From positions 6,467,501 through 6,531,500 of the forward strand of contig NC_009485.1 of the NCBI RefSeq assembly GCF_000015165.1: a DNA stretch of 64,000 nt, written 5' to 3'. The stretch comes from Bradyrhizobium sp. BTAi1 (lineage in GTDB: Bacteria > Pseudomonadota > Alphaproteobacteria > Rhizobiales > Xanthobacteraceae). A model generated the notes under the pieces. The model was given only the letters and a program-made list of their open reading frames with translations. It ran no database searches and was not told where the DNA came from. Shown one piece after another: positions 16,092-26,164 of the stretch (the first letter of the stretch is position 1; each line of letters starts with the position of its first letter). A program made the position numbers and the translations under genes.

Positions 16092-19000
16092 TGCTGCAGC
16101 GCCTCGTCGCCTTCGCGCTGTCGCAACGGCTGTTCGTCCTCCTGAGCGTACTGCTGCTGATCGGCGCCGCCGCCGTGTTCCTGCCGAGCCTGCCGATCGA
16201 TGCTTTCCCTGACGTCTCGCCGGTTCAGGTCAAGATCATCATGAAGGCGCCCGGTCTCACGCCGGAGGAGGTCGAGCAGCGCGTCACCGTACCGATCGAG
16301 CTCGAACTGCTCGGCCTGCCGAACAAGAGGATCCTGCGCTCCACCACGAAATATGCGCTGGCCGACATCACGGTCGATTTCGAGGAGGGCACCGACATCT
16401 ACTGGGCGCGCAATCAGGTGTCGGAACGGCTCTCGAACATCTCGCGCGACTTCCCCGACGGCGTGAGCGGCGGGCTTGCGCCGATCACGAGCCCGCTCGG
16501 CGAGATGTTCATGTTCACGATCGACAGTCCGGAGCTGTCGCTCGCGGAGCGGCGGAGCCTGCTCGACTGGGTGATCCGGCCCGCGCTCCGCACCGTGCCC
16601 GGCGTGGCCGATGTCAACGCGCTGGGCGGCCAGGTCCGGGCCTTCGAGATCGTTCCCCGGACGGATGCGCTGGCCGCGCGCGGCATCTCCTACGAGCTGT
16701 TTCGCAAGGCGATCGAGGCCAACAGCCGCAACGACGGCGCCGGCCGCGTCAACCAGGGTGAAGACAGTGCGCTGGTGCGCATCGAGGGCAGCATCCGCGG
16801 CATCGACGACATCAAGGCCATCGTCGTGGATACGAGGGATGGCATCCCGATTCGCGTCAGCGACGTCGCCCGGGTGCGGATCGGGGCGCTGACCCGCTAT
16901 GGCGCGGTCACGGCCGACGGCAAGGGCGAGACCGTGGAGGGCCTCGTGCTGGGGCTGCGCGGCGCCAATGCCGGCCAATTGGTGCGCGACGTGCGCGACC
17001 GGCTCGAGGAGTTGAAGCCGTCGCTGCCGGCCAGCGTCAGCATCAACGTGTTCTATGACCGCAGCAAGCTGGTCAACCGCGCCGTCGGCACCGTCGTGCG
17101 GGCGCTCGGCGAGGCCACGGTCCTGGTCGTCGTGCTGCTGCTGCTGTTCCTCGGCAATTGGCGCGCCTCGCTCGTGATCGCGCTGAGCCTCCCGCTCGCC
17201 ATCGCGATGGCGCTGCTGGTGATGCGGGCCGTCGGAATGTCGGCCAACCTGATGAGTCTCGGCGGGCTCGCCATCGCGATCGGCATGCTGATCGATGCGC
17301 TGGTGGTCGTGGTCGAGAACATCGTCGGCAATCTCGGCAAGCATGATCAGAGCCGAAACGCGCCCTTGGTCCACATCGTGTTCCGCTCCGTCTGCGAGGT
17401 CCTGCAGCCGGTGGCCTCCGGCGTCCTGATCATCATCATCGTGTTCGTGCCGCTGCTGACCTTGCAGGGCCTCGAGGGCAAGCTGTTCATCCCGGTCGCG
17501 CTGGCCATCATCTTCGCGCTGGCGGCGTCGCTGCTGCTCGCACTGACCGTGATCCCCGTCGCCACCTCCTTCGCGCTCACATCGGCGTCCCACCATGATC
17601 CGCTGCTGATCCGCGCAGCCCAGCGGGTCTACGCGCCGGCGCTCGGATGGGCGCTCGGCAATGAGCGCAAGGTCATCCTCGCCGCGATGCTTTGTCTCGT
17701 CGCCGCCGGGTACGGCTATACTCGGCTCGGCAAGACCTTCATGCCGACCATGGACGAAGGCGACGTCATCGTGAGCGTCGAAACCCTCCCCTCCGTCAAC
17801 CTCGATGAATCGCTCGCCATCAATGCCCGGCTGCAGGCCGCCTTGATGAAGGTGCCCGATGTCGCCGGGATCATCGCGCGCACCGGCTCCGACGAGCTCG
17901 GCCTGGATCCCATGGGCCCCAATCAGACCGACACCTTCCTGGTGCTCAAGCCGGCGGAGCAGCGGCAGAGCGAAAACCGCGAAGCCCTGCTGCAGAAGCT
18001 TCGCGATGTGCTCAGCGATTTTCCAGGCATCTCGCTGAGCTTCACCCAGCCGATCGACATGCGCGTCCAGGAGATGATCAGCGGCGTCCGCGGCGACGTG
18101 GCCGTGAAGATCTTCGGTCCCGACATCGCCCAACTCAACGACATCGCCGCCAGGCTTTCGACGATCCTGTCGGGCATCGATGGCGCGGAGGACGTCTATA
18201 CGACGCTGAACGAGGGGGCGCAGTACTACACGGTCACGGTCAACCGGCTGGAAGCCGGCCGCCTCGGTCTCACCGTCGACTCCATCGCCACCTCCTTGCG
18301 CACTCAGATCGAGGGACGGACGATCGGCACCGCGCTGGAAAGCGGCCGCCGCACCCCGATCCTGGTACGCGGCAGCGAAGCGACGCGCGAGGCTCCGACC
18401 CTGCTGGCAATGCTGCCGCTCACGCTGGCTGCCGGACAGCATGTCGCCCTGTCGCAGGTCGCGCGCATTCAGCGGGTCGACGGGCCGGTGAAGATCGACC
18501 GCGAGGACGGCAATCGCATGAGCGTGGTGCGCAGCAATGTCCGCGGCCGCGACATGGTCGGCTTCGTTCAGGCGGCCCAGCAGAAAGTGGCCGCCGAGCT
18601 GCAGCTCCCGGCGGGCTATCGGCTGACCTGGGGCGGGCAGTTCGAGAACCAGCAACGCGCCGCCGCGCGCCTGTCCGTCGTCGTGCCGGTCGCGATCGGG
18701 CTGATCTTCGTGCTGCTCTTCACCACCTTCGGCTCCGTTCGCCAGGCCCTGCTGGTGCTCATCAACATTCCCTTCGCCCTGATCGGCGGCGTGTTCGCAC
18801 TGGTCTCGACCGGCGAATATCTGTCGGTGCCGGCCTCGGTCGGCTTCATCGCACTGCTCGGAATCGCCGTTCTCAACGGCGTCGTGCTGGTCTCTCACTT
18901 CAACCAGCTTCGCACGCAGGGGCTGGCGGAGCACCTCATCGTCGTTGAGGGCGCCAAGCGCAGGCTTCGGCCGGTGCTGATGACGGCGAGCATCACCGCG

Positions 19001-19165
19001 CTCGGACTGGTTCCTCTGTTGTTTGCCTCCGGGCCGGGATCCGAGGTTCAGCGTCCCCTGGCCATCGTCGTGATCGGTGGACTGCTGTCCTCCACCCTGC
19101 TCACGCTGATCCTGCTGCCGATTCTGTATCGTCGATACGGCGGGCCGTCCAAGGAGGCGAGATGA
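16088..19165 (+). CDS. Heavy-metal efflux RND transporter, CzcA/CusA family
   Basis: 1025 residues with the duplicated 12-helix RND topology and two periplasmic loops. The proton-relay region of helix 4 reads GGLAIAIGMLIDALVVVVEN, closest to the AIAIGAMVDA type of copper/silver CusA proteins rather than the DFGIIVDGAVV type of Czc pumps. However the CusA Met equivalent in LYMPSTLP is replaced (VIVSVETLPSVN), so the substrate metal is unclear. DPMGPNQTDTFLVLKP and GVRGDVAVKIFGPD are family-typical. The gene overlaps both neighbours by 4 bases, forming a three-gene operon with the adaptor and a DUF3240 protein. Confidence 0.93.
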   Translation: MMLQRLVAFALSQRLFVLLSVLLLIGAAAVFLPSLPIDAFPDVSPVQVKIIMKAPGLTPEEVEQRVTVPIELELLGLPNKRILRSTTKYALADITVDFEEGTDIYWARNQVSERLSNISRDFPDGVSGGLAPITSPLGEMFMFTIDSPELSLAERRSLLDWVIRPALRTVPGVADVNALGGQVRAFEIVPRTDALAARGISYELFRKAIEANSRNDGAGRVNQGEDSALVRIEGSIRGIDDIKAIVVDTRDGIPIRVSDVARVRIGALTRYGAVTADGKGETVEGLVLGLRGANAGQLVRDVRDRLEELKPSLPASVSINVFYDRSKLVNRAVGTVVRALGEATVLVVVLLLLFLGNWRASLVIALSLPLAIAMALLVMRAVGMSANLMSLGGLAIAIGMLIDALVVVVENIVGNLGKHDQSRNAPLVHIVFRSVCEVLQPVASGVLIIIIVFVPLLTLQGLEGKLFIPVALAIIFALAASLLLALTVIPVATSFALTSASHHDPLLIRAAQRVYAPALGWALGNERKVILAAMLCLVAAGYGYTRLGKTFMPTMDEGDVIVSVETLPSVNLDESLAINARLQAALMKVPDVAGIIARTGSDELGLDPMGPNQTDTFLVLKPAEQRQSENREALLQKLRDVLSDFPGISLSFTQPIDMRVQEMISGVRGDVAVKIFGPDIAQLNDIAARLSTILSGIDGAEDVYTTLNEGAQYYTVTVNRLEAGRLGLTVDSIATSLRTQIEGRTIGTALESGRRTPILVRGSEATREAPTLLAMLPLTLAAGQHVALSQVARIQRVDGPVKIDREDGNRMSVVRSNVRGRDMVGFVQAAQQKVAAELQLPAGYRLTWGGQFENQQRAAARLSVVVPVAIGLIFVLLFTTFGSVRQALLVLINIPFALIGGVFALVSTGEYLSVPASVGFIALLGIAVLNGVVLVSHFNQLRTQGLAEHLIVVEGAKRRLRPVLMTASITALGLVPLLFASGPGSEVQRPLAIVVIGGLLSSTLLTLILLPILYRRYGGPSKEAR

Positions 19166-19473
19166 CCAGCCAATCCGTCTGCCTGACGCTGATTGCCCCG
19201 TACGAGCTGCGCGGCGAGCTGTTCGACTATATCGCCGAGCAAACCGATCTGGTCACCGGCTTCACGGCCTCCGAGGTCGCCGGGCATGGCACACGCATCC
19301 GGCTGCGCAGCGCTGCGGAGCGGGTCAAGGGACATGCCGACGAAGTCGCAGTGCAGATCGTGCTACAGGACAAAGACTTCGAGCAGCTGCTGGAGCGGCT
19401 CAAGAGCGCGTTCGCCGGAACGAAGCTCATCTATTGGGTTGTCCCGGTGAAGACTTTCGGCGTCCTCGACTAA
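19162..19473 (+). CDS. DUF3240 family protein of the metal efflux operon
   Basis: 103 residues with a PII-like ferredoxin-fold pattern: VCLTLIAPYELRGELFDYIA, an acidic/basic middle and a closing KLIYWVVPVKTFGVLD. DUF3240 proteins typically sit immediately downstream of CzcA/CusA genes, as here with a 4-base overlap (ATGA). A regulatory or metal-sensing role for the pump is likely by analogy with PII-like proteins; this is inference. Confidence 0.88.
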   Translation: MTSQSVCLTLIAPYELRGELFDYIAEQTDLVTGFTASEVAGHGTRIRLRSAAERVKGHADEVAVQIVLQDKDFEQLLERLKSAFAGTKLIYWVVPVKTFGVLD

Positions 19474-19495
19474 GCCGTTCCGGCCCTCTCCGGAG

Positions 19496-19537
19496 TGGTC
19501 GATTCGGGGCCAGGCGTGTTCGGCCCTGAATCGACCA
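19496..19537. terminator. 16-bp hairpin between convergent efflux operon and bfr
   Basis: TGGTCGATTCGGGGCC (19496-19511) pairs with GGCCCTGAATCGACCA (19522-19537) around a 10-base loop, with a single G-U position. No T tract follows on either strand. The site between two convergent genes suggests bidirectional termination. Confidence 0.55.
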
Positions 19538-19567
19538 GCGCCAAGAGCAAGCGCCGGAGGGCGGAGA

Positions 19568-20053
19568 TCAGTGCTCGCTTTCGAGCCCACCCACATGCTT
19601 CTGGGTGTAAAGTTCGAGGCCGATGCGGCCGATCAGATCGAGCTGAGTTTCGAGGAAATCGATGTGATGCTCCTCGTCCTTCATCAACTGTTCGAACAGG
19701 TCGCGCGAGACGTAGTCCTTCACCCCGTGACAATAGGTTGCGGCCTCCTGGTACAGCGTCCGCGCGGCGATCTCGGCGGCGAGATCGCATTCGATGATCT
19801 CCTTGACGTTCTGGCCGATGCGCAGCGGATCGAGCACCTGCATGTTCGGGAAACCGTCGAGAAACAGGATGCGGTCGGTGAACTTGTCGGCGTGCTCCAT
19901 CTCCTCGATGGATTCCTTGCGCCAGACCTTGGCCATCTCCAGAAGGCCCCAGTTGTTCAGCAGGCGATAGTGCAGCCAATACTGGTTGATGGCAGTCAGC
20001 TCGCTGCGCAATCCCTTGTTGAGATATTCGATGACCTTTGGGTCGCCCTGCAT
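19568..20053 (-). CDS. bfr: Bacterioferritin
   Basis: 161 residues, the usual Bfr length. The haem ligand Met52 (EEMEHAD) and all ferroxidase ligands are present: E18, E51, H54, E94, E127, H130. It forms a 24-mer that oxidises and stores iron as ferric mineral. The upstream gene on the same strand is the cognate ferredoxin bfd, giving the usual store/release pair. The start ATG at 20053 is at the canonical MQGDPKVIEYLN. Confidence 0.97.
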   Translation of the reverse strand: MQGDPKVIEYLNKGLRSELTAINQYWLHYRLLNNWGLLEMAKVWRKESIEEMEHADKFTDRILFLDGFPNMQVLDPLRIGQNVKEIIECDLAAEIAARTLYQEAATYCHGVKDYVSRDLFEQLMKDEEHHIDFLETQLDLIGRIGLELYTQKHVGGLESEH

Positions 20054-20172
20054 AGATAAGCTCCGAAAAAGTTAGAGGCCGCAGGCGCTCAATAACAGGT
20101 TCGGAGTGCGGAGACGACTCTGTTCATGCGCATTTTCAGAGCGAAACAGCCGCGTTTACGGGCAAATGCGGA

Positions 20173-20451
20173 TCAGCAGGCAGCCAAGGCGAAGCGGCTT
20201 TGAAGGTCGTCATCGGCGGCCTGCACGGAAGCGTGCCCATGACCATGCTGGCAGCCTGTCTGGCAGGCGCGCGCGCAGGGCCCCAGCGCCTCATCAATGA
20301 TGCTCTTGATCGTGCGTGCACACCGTCCGCATTCCGCGCTGCAGCCAAGGCAGCCATAGACCTGCTTGGGGCTCCGCGGCGTTTCGTCCGCCGACTTCAC
20401 CGCCTGGCGGATGTCGTGATCACTGATGACGTTGCAGGAACAAACAATCAT
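20173..20451 (-). CDS. bfd: Bacterioferritin-associated ferredoxin with Cys-rich C-terminal extension
   Basis: 92 residues. The Bfd [2Fe-2S] ligands are CSC at 4-6 and the ECGRC motif at 41-44, with extra cysteines at 34 and 37. Bfd reduces Bfr haem and releases ferrous iron. E. coli Bfd is 64 residues; here about 30 more residues follow, containing CARACQTGC, His-rich GHGH and a terminal Cys. The extension could bind a metal or cluster, or be an unstructured tail. 119 bases separate it from bfr. Confidence 0.9.
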   Translation of the reverse strand: MIVCSCNVISDHDIRQAVKSADETPRSPKQVYGCLGCSAECGRCARTIKSIIDEALGPCARACQTGCQHGHGHASVQAADDDLQSRFALAAC

Positions 20452-20630
20452 GAGAAACCGGCCAATCCTCGTTGGTCAGTTATCGATAGTCATCCGCCCC
20501 TAGCCGCGCAAAGGGAAAACGGCGCTTTTGAAGCTATTCCAATCTCACGATCAACCTAGAATGGATCCAATGATGCGACTTGCCGCAGATCAAACTGGCA
20601 AAGATATTGATGGACGAGGCAGCGCCAGGC

Positions 20631-20903
20631 TCAATCCCCTCCTCCATCGCCGCCGCCATCTCCACCGCCGCTGTCGCCTCCGCCATCGATTGGATTTCCC
20701 ATGGCATCGGTCGAGGTATTGAAGAACCAGCTCGACAGACCGGAGCCGTCGGTGCCGCTGTCCGACACGCCGGAGTCGCGTCGGGTATCATTGTCGGCAG
20801 GCGAGCGGCGCGCATCCCGGCGCCGATCGGCCCGCACCAGCAGCACGTAACCGAGGGCCGAGGTCAGGCAGACGGCCATGGCGATGGCAATCGGGGTGGT
20901 CAT
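20631..20903 (-). CDS. Small single-pass membrane protein with Gly/Asp-rich tail
   Basis: About 90 residues: MTTPIAIAMAVCLTSALGYVLL forms one membrane helix followed by a basic stop-transfer (RADRRRDARR), a hydrophilic Ser/Asp/Gly region and a C-terminal run of (D)GGG repeats ending GGGDGGGD. Such short proteins with glycine tails are common in Bradyrhizobium and unstudied. An ATG at 20903 was chosen; a TTG 11 codons upstream is possible. The plus-strand frame over the same bases is a shadow. Asp-Gly repeats might bind Ca2+, which is speculation. Confidence 0.65.
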   Translation of the reverse strand: MTTPIAIAMAVCLTSALGYVLLVRADRRRDARRSPADNDTRRDSGVSDSGTDGSGLSSWFFNTSTDAMGNPIDGGGDSGGGDGGGDGGGD

Positions 20904-21069
20904 GGCCGTCTTGCCCCACCGAGAAATTTTGTGCAATGCAACATTGAACGCATTCCGAATATGGGTCGTCCAACTGGACGAGCCCGTTCATTGATCATTC
21001 AAGCGGGATATGTGAATCTGGTGTGTGGCCTGATGCGCCACCTGCCGACCGAGTGAGAAAGGTGAGGTC

Positions 21070-21408
21070 ATGAAGAAGACACTTGCGGCCCTGGCCGCCG
21101 TCGCGACGCTGTCGACCGCAGCGTTGGCTCCTGCTCCTGCTGAAGCGCGCAATGGTCGCGTGGCGGCCGGCGTAGCGGCGGGGCTGATCGGCGGCGCCCT
21201 GATTGGCGGTGCAATCGCAGCGGGCAGCAATCCCTATTACTACGGGCCCGGCTACACCTATTCTCCCGGCTACTCTTACGGACCCGGCTACTCGTATTAC
21301 GGTGGCCCGGCCTACGTCGCCGACCCCGGTTATGAGTGCTATTGGCAGCGCCAGCGCTTCTGGGACGGCTATGGCTGGCGGATTCGCCGCGTGCGGGTGT
21401 GCGAGTGA
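21070..21408 (+). CDS. Secreted Gly-zipper / Tyr-rich protein, paralogue A
   Basis: 112 residues: signal peptide to about residue 26, then a Gly-zipper GVAAGLIGGALIGGAIAAG, a Tyr/Gly/Pro-rich stretch with repeated GPGY/SPGY units, and a C-terminal ECYWQRQRFWDGYGWRIRRVRVCE with two Cys. The Gly-zipper suggests membrane insertion or oligomerisation in the envelope. ATG at 21070 has GAAAGGTGAGG upstream. Paralogue B lies 220 bases downstream. Function unknown. Confidence 0.85.
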   Translation: MKKTLAALAAVATLSTAALAPAPAEARNGRVAAGVAAGLIGGALIGGAIAAGSNPYYYGPGYTYSPGYSYGPGYSYYGGPAYVADPGYECYWQRQRFWDGYGWRIRRVRVCE

Positions 21409-21627
21409 TCGTTCACCTTCATTAATTCCATGACCTTGCACTGGAATTTCGGATAGCCGTGGCCCGGTCGGCCACAAAAAACCGTTTTTCCGTCGCATGA
21501 CGTCGGAGAGAGTTTACGAAGGGTTGACGAGTTGTCGTGTTTTCTCACGTCGCTGATGGCCCTTCGTCGAGCGTGCAAATCACCAACCGGGCGCCTTCAG
21601 GGGCGCTCCTCCAGGAGATCTCGGAAC

Positions 21628-21909
21628 ATGAAGAAGATCCTGACCGCATTGGTTGCGGTTGCGACAATCGCCGGCTCGCTGTCCGTGACCGCCCCGGCCG
21701 CAAAGGCCGGCGACGTTGGCGCGGGCGTAGCTGCCGGTCTGATCGGCGGCGCCCTGATCGGCGGAGCGATCGCTTCCAGCCGTCCGGCCTATGGCGGCCC
21801 GGTCTATGTCGAAGCTCCCCCGCCGGCTCCGCCGCCGTGCGTGTGGCGCCGTGAGCGCTATTGGGACGGCTATGGCTGGGTGTCTCGCCCGGTTCGTGTC
21901 TGCTACTGA
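21628..21909 (+). CDS. Secreted Gly-zipper protein, paralogue B
   Basis: 93 residues: signal peptide ending TAPAAKAGD, then GVAAGLIGGALIGGAIASS, identical in pattern to paralogue A, a short Pro-rich linker (VEAPPPAPPP) and CVWRRERYWDGYGWVSRPVRVCY. The Tyr-rich middle of paralogue A is missing, so the two differ mainly in the linker. Start at 21628 follows CAGGAG. A terminator directly downstream marks the end of the unit. Confidence 0.87.
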   Translation: MKKILTALVAVATIAGSLSVTAPAAKAGDVGAGVAAGLIGGALIGGAIASSRPAYGGPVYVEAPPPAPPPCVWRRERYWDGYGWVSRPVRVCY

Positions 21910-21938
21910 TTCCTGACGACGCATTTCGATGCGGCACC

Positions 21939-21964
21939 AGCCCGGCCCCATGGCCGGGCTTTTT
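21939..21964 (+). terminator. Rho-independent terminator
   Basis: AGCCCGGCC (21939-21947), loop CCAT and GGCCGGGCT (21952-21960) followed by TTTT; a perfect 9-bp GC-rich stem right after the Gly-zipper gene. Confidence 0.85.
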
Positions 21965-22010
21965 GCTGCCGACGTCCAGCCTCTTCGGTGTCCAGCCTTC
22001 GCGACGGCCG

Positions 22011-23237
22011 TCAGCGCGCGGCGTTGATCGCCTGCAACACCGTTTCGCTCGGCCAGCAATCGACCCTCAGGCCGGCCCTCTTCTGGAATGTGCCGAGCGC
22101 GGCGCGGGTCTGCATGCCCGCCTTGCCGTCGAGCTTGTCCGCATAGAGGCCCAATCGCGTGAGCCCCTTCTGCATCGCCTCGACATCCTTGCTCCGCAGC
22201 TGTTGGGACGCCGACCACGGCGTCGCAAACCCAGCCTGGCTGCTCATGCGGTCGGCGAGATGGCCGACGAATAGCACGTAGAGATCGGAGAAATTGTACT
22301 CCTTGATGACAAAGTAGTTCGCCGTCGTCAGGAACGCCGGACCGTAGATGCCCTCGGGCTGCAGCAGCGACGCCGGCTGTTGCTGCTCGGCGGCGCTCAA
22401 CCGCTGGCCGCGTACCGGAACGAAGCCGGCCCGCAACCAATCGCCGATCGGTTTCTTCACTTCCGGCACGCCCATGGTGCAATCGACATTGGCCGGCGGC
22501 TTGACCTCATAGGCCCAGCGCAGTCCGCTTTGCCACCCCTTGTTGGCGAGCTGTTTTGCCGCCGAGCCCAGCGCATCCGGCACGGAGTGCCAGAGATCGA
22601 CCTTGCCGTCGCCGTCGAGATCGACGCCGTGCTTGTAGTACTCCGACGGCAGAAACTGGGTCAGGCCAACCGCGCCCCCCCATGACGCCCTGAGGTCGCG
22701 GCGCGTCACGACACCATCGCTCAGCATCTTCAACGCCATGATGAACTCGGTGCGATACTGGTCCTTGCGCCGGCCGACATAGGCCTGGGTCGCCAGCACG
22801 CGCAGCGCGTCATAGGGCAGCGCATAGCGGCCGAAATCGGTCTCGCGGCCCCAGATGGCAAGCACGATCGGACCGGGCACGCCGAAGCGGCGCTCGATCT
22901 CGGCGAGCGCCGGACGATATTGCTGGATCAGCTTCTGGCCGTGCGCAGCCAGCCGCGCGATCGAGGCTTCCTTGATGTAGTCGGCCGGCACCTGCACGAA
23001 TTCGGCCTGGGCGGGAGCCCCTGTCGCAGGGCGGCCAGGCAGCAGCAGGTCCGGGAGCTTGTAGTCGGGCTCCAGCCCGCGCGTCTCGGTTTCGAATGCC
23101 GCGCGCGAGACACCCTGCTCCTTGGCTTCGGGCCAGAGCGAGGCGATGAACTGCGTGAAGGCGGCGTCGCCGGCGCGGGCCGGCTGGAACATCCCGAGTA
23201 AGAGGACGGCGCACCAGACAAGGCGGCTCTTCATCAT
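22011..23237 (-). CDS. Secreted lytic murein transglycosylase, MltB type, with peptidoglycan-binding domain
   Basis: 408 residues: signal peptide (MMKSRLVWCAVLLLGMFQPARA), MltB-type catalytic domain (about 30-320) with the catalytic Glu in LAIWGRETDFGRY, GGAVGLTQFLPSEYYKHGVDLDGDG, and a C-terminal PG_binding_1 domain (about 345-405; QKGLTRLGLYADKLDGKAGM). It cleaves peptidoglycan to 1,6-anhydro-muropeptides. The ATG pair at 23237/23234 is the signal-peptide start. Independent of the SLT enzyme at 1409. Confidence 0.92.
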   Translation of the reverse strand: MMKSRLVWCAVLLLGMFQPARAGDAAFTQFIASLWPEAKEQGVSRAAFETETRGLEPDYKLPDLLLPGRPATGAPAQAEFVQVPADYIKEASIARLAAHGQKLIQQYRPALAEIERRFGVPGPIVLAIWGRETDFGRYALPYDALRVLATQAYVGRRKDQYRTEFIMALKMLSDGVVTRRDLRASWGGAVGLTQFLPSEYYKHGVDLDGDGKVDLWHSVPDALGSAAKQLANKGWQSGLRWAYEVKPPANVDCTMGVPEVKKPIGDWLRAGFVPVRGQRLSAAEQQQPASLLQPEGIYGPAFLTTANYFVIKEYNFSDLYVLFVGHLADRMSSQAGFATPWSASQQLRSKDVEAMQKGLTRLGLYADKLDGKAGMQTRAALGTFQKRAGLRVDCWPSETVLQAINAAR

Positions 23238-23326
23238 CACTGCAGCTTGCCTCCGCGCGCGCCTCGCGCAACCATCCATCCGAGACCGTGTCGATCAGAA
23301 GGTCGTCGAATCAGGAGCGACGGTCA

Positions 23327-23796
23327 ATGTTCCTCCCCCAGGCCAACGTTAAACTGGATCCGATCCGGCGCCGGCATCGACCGGATCGCCAGTTTTTCGC
23401 CAACGGTGCCTGCCACATTCTGGCTTACGCAGTCCTCGAACGCTATCCGGACCTGGGATTCGTGCGAGATGGATCAGGCCGGCCCCGGGCCATGTGGGAA
23501 ATCACATTTTTGTCGCGAACGAGCACAACGCCTTCGACTATGACGGCCTGACCACCGAAGACGCGCTGCTGGTACTGATGTTCCGGCGTGCTCGCCGCCT
23601 CTTCCCGGGCTGGCAGGCGTCGCTTGCCGATCTGCCAACCGAGATCCTGATCTCGGAATCCGGTTCGCGTCAGGTCGACGGGGTTTGGCTGCGCGATCCC
23701 CGGCAGTTCCTTCACGACGCGCCGCCGCGCGCGCGGCGCTTCCTTGATCGACATGGTGATTTGCGACACCGGTTGCGCATGCGAAGCCCTGCCTAA
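23327..23796 (+). pseudogene. Conserved hypothetical protein split by a frameshift
   Basis: Frame 1 from ATG 23327 (AGGAG upstream) reads MFLPQANVKLDPIRRRHRP, then FFANGACHILAYAVLERYPD and VRDGSG, and runs into junk after about 23480 (stop near 23551). The frame one base back continues sensibly: PGHVGNHIFVANEHNAFDYDG, then LTTEDALLVLMFRRARRLFPGW and WLRDPRQFLHDAPPRARRFL, stopping at 23796. Joined, they give a plausible 156-residue protein with a Cys-His / His / Asp spacing reminiscent of a papain-like or transglutaminase-like family, but I cannot name it. The break is a one-base indel between about 23471 and 23490, in a GC-rich run, so a sequencing error is possible. Its stop overlaps the stop of the convergent gene by 3 bases. 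Confidence 0.6.
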
Positions 23797-24374
23797 TGCC
23801 CCGCCGCCTGCTTCGCGTCCTCGATCGCGGCATTCGACAATTTGTCGACCATGGCGATGCCGATCGCGGACAGGATGAACACCGTATGGATGATGGTCTG
23901 CCACATCACGCCGGTCTCGGTGTAGGTCGACTTGCCCGATGACAGCGCGCCCGCCTCGATGAACGTCCGCAGCAGATGGATCGACGAGATGCCGATGATC
24001 GCCATCGCCAGCTTGATCTTCAGCACGCTGGCATTGACGTGGCTGAGCCATTCCGGCTCGTCGGGATGGCCCTGCAGATTGAGCCGTGACACGAAGGTCT
24101 CGTAGCCGCCGACGATCACCATCACGAGCAGGTTCGAGATCATGACGACGTCGATCAAACCGAGCACGGCCAGCATGATCTGCTGCTCGGAGAAGTCGAA
24201 GGCGTGGGCGAACAGGTGCCAGAGCTCCTTCAGGAAGAGCACGACATAGACGCCCTGCGCGATGATCAGCCCGACATAGAGCGGCAGCTGCAGCCAGCGC
24301 GAGCCGAAGATCAGCATGGGAATGGGGCGCAGCGCTCCGCCCTTGGAGGACAGGGGCGCGTCGGAGGAAGACAT
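23793..24374 (-). CDS. UPF0114 (YqhA/TIGR00645) family membrane protein
   Basis: 193 residues with three or four transmembrane helices: LQLPLYVGLIIAQGVYVVLF, IMLAVLGLIDVVMISNLLVM then VIVGGYETFVSRL, LAMAIIGISSIHLLRTFIEA and IIHTVFILSAIGIAMVDKL. The DVVMISNLLVMVIVGGYE block is diagnostic for the UPF0114 family. Function unknown; E. coli YqhA is also uncharacterised. Tail-to-tail with the frameshifted gene. Confidence 0.93.
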   Translation of the reverse strand: MSSSDAPLSSKGGALRPIPMLIFGSRWLQLPLYVGLIIAQGVYVVLFLKELWHLFAHAFDFSEQQIMLAVLGLIDVVMISNLLVMVIVGGYETFVSRLNLQGHPDEPEWLSHVNASVLKIKLAMAIIGISSIHLLRTFIEAGALSSGKSTYTETGVMWQTIIHTVFILSAIGIAMVDKLSNAAIEDAKQAAGH

Positions 24375-24514
24375 GTGAAGAATCTCGCGGCTGAGGGATT
24401 GCGGACCACTTATCTACGCAATCGCAGCACGCGGAAAAGCGACAACGGGTCGCAGCCAGGGCGCGACGCTTTGTCTCGCAAGAGACAGCGTCGCGCCTCG
24501 CGATATCCTGACGA

Positions 24515-26164
<1,650 letters not shown>

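Noticed and set aside
15995..18934. A 979-codon open frame on the minus strand opposite the RND pump
   Set aside because: It is extremely rich in Asp, His, Gln, Arg and Gly with no domain, and is exactly antisense to a clear CzcA-type gene; the frame is open because of GC-rich third-position bias.
20452..20580. An Irr/ICE-type iron box upstream of bfd
   Set aside because: Only an imperfect ATTCTA ... GGAATAG palindrome is seen, with wrong spacing for a convincing ICE motif.
23794..23796. Programmed frameshift in the split gene near 23.48 kb
   Set aside because: No slippery heptamer or stimulatory hairpin is evident at the junction; a mutation or sequencing error is simpler.
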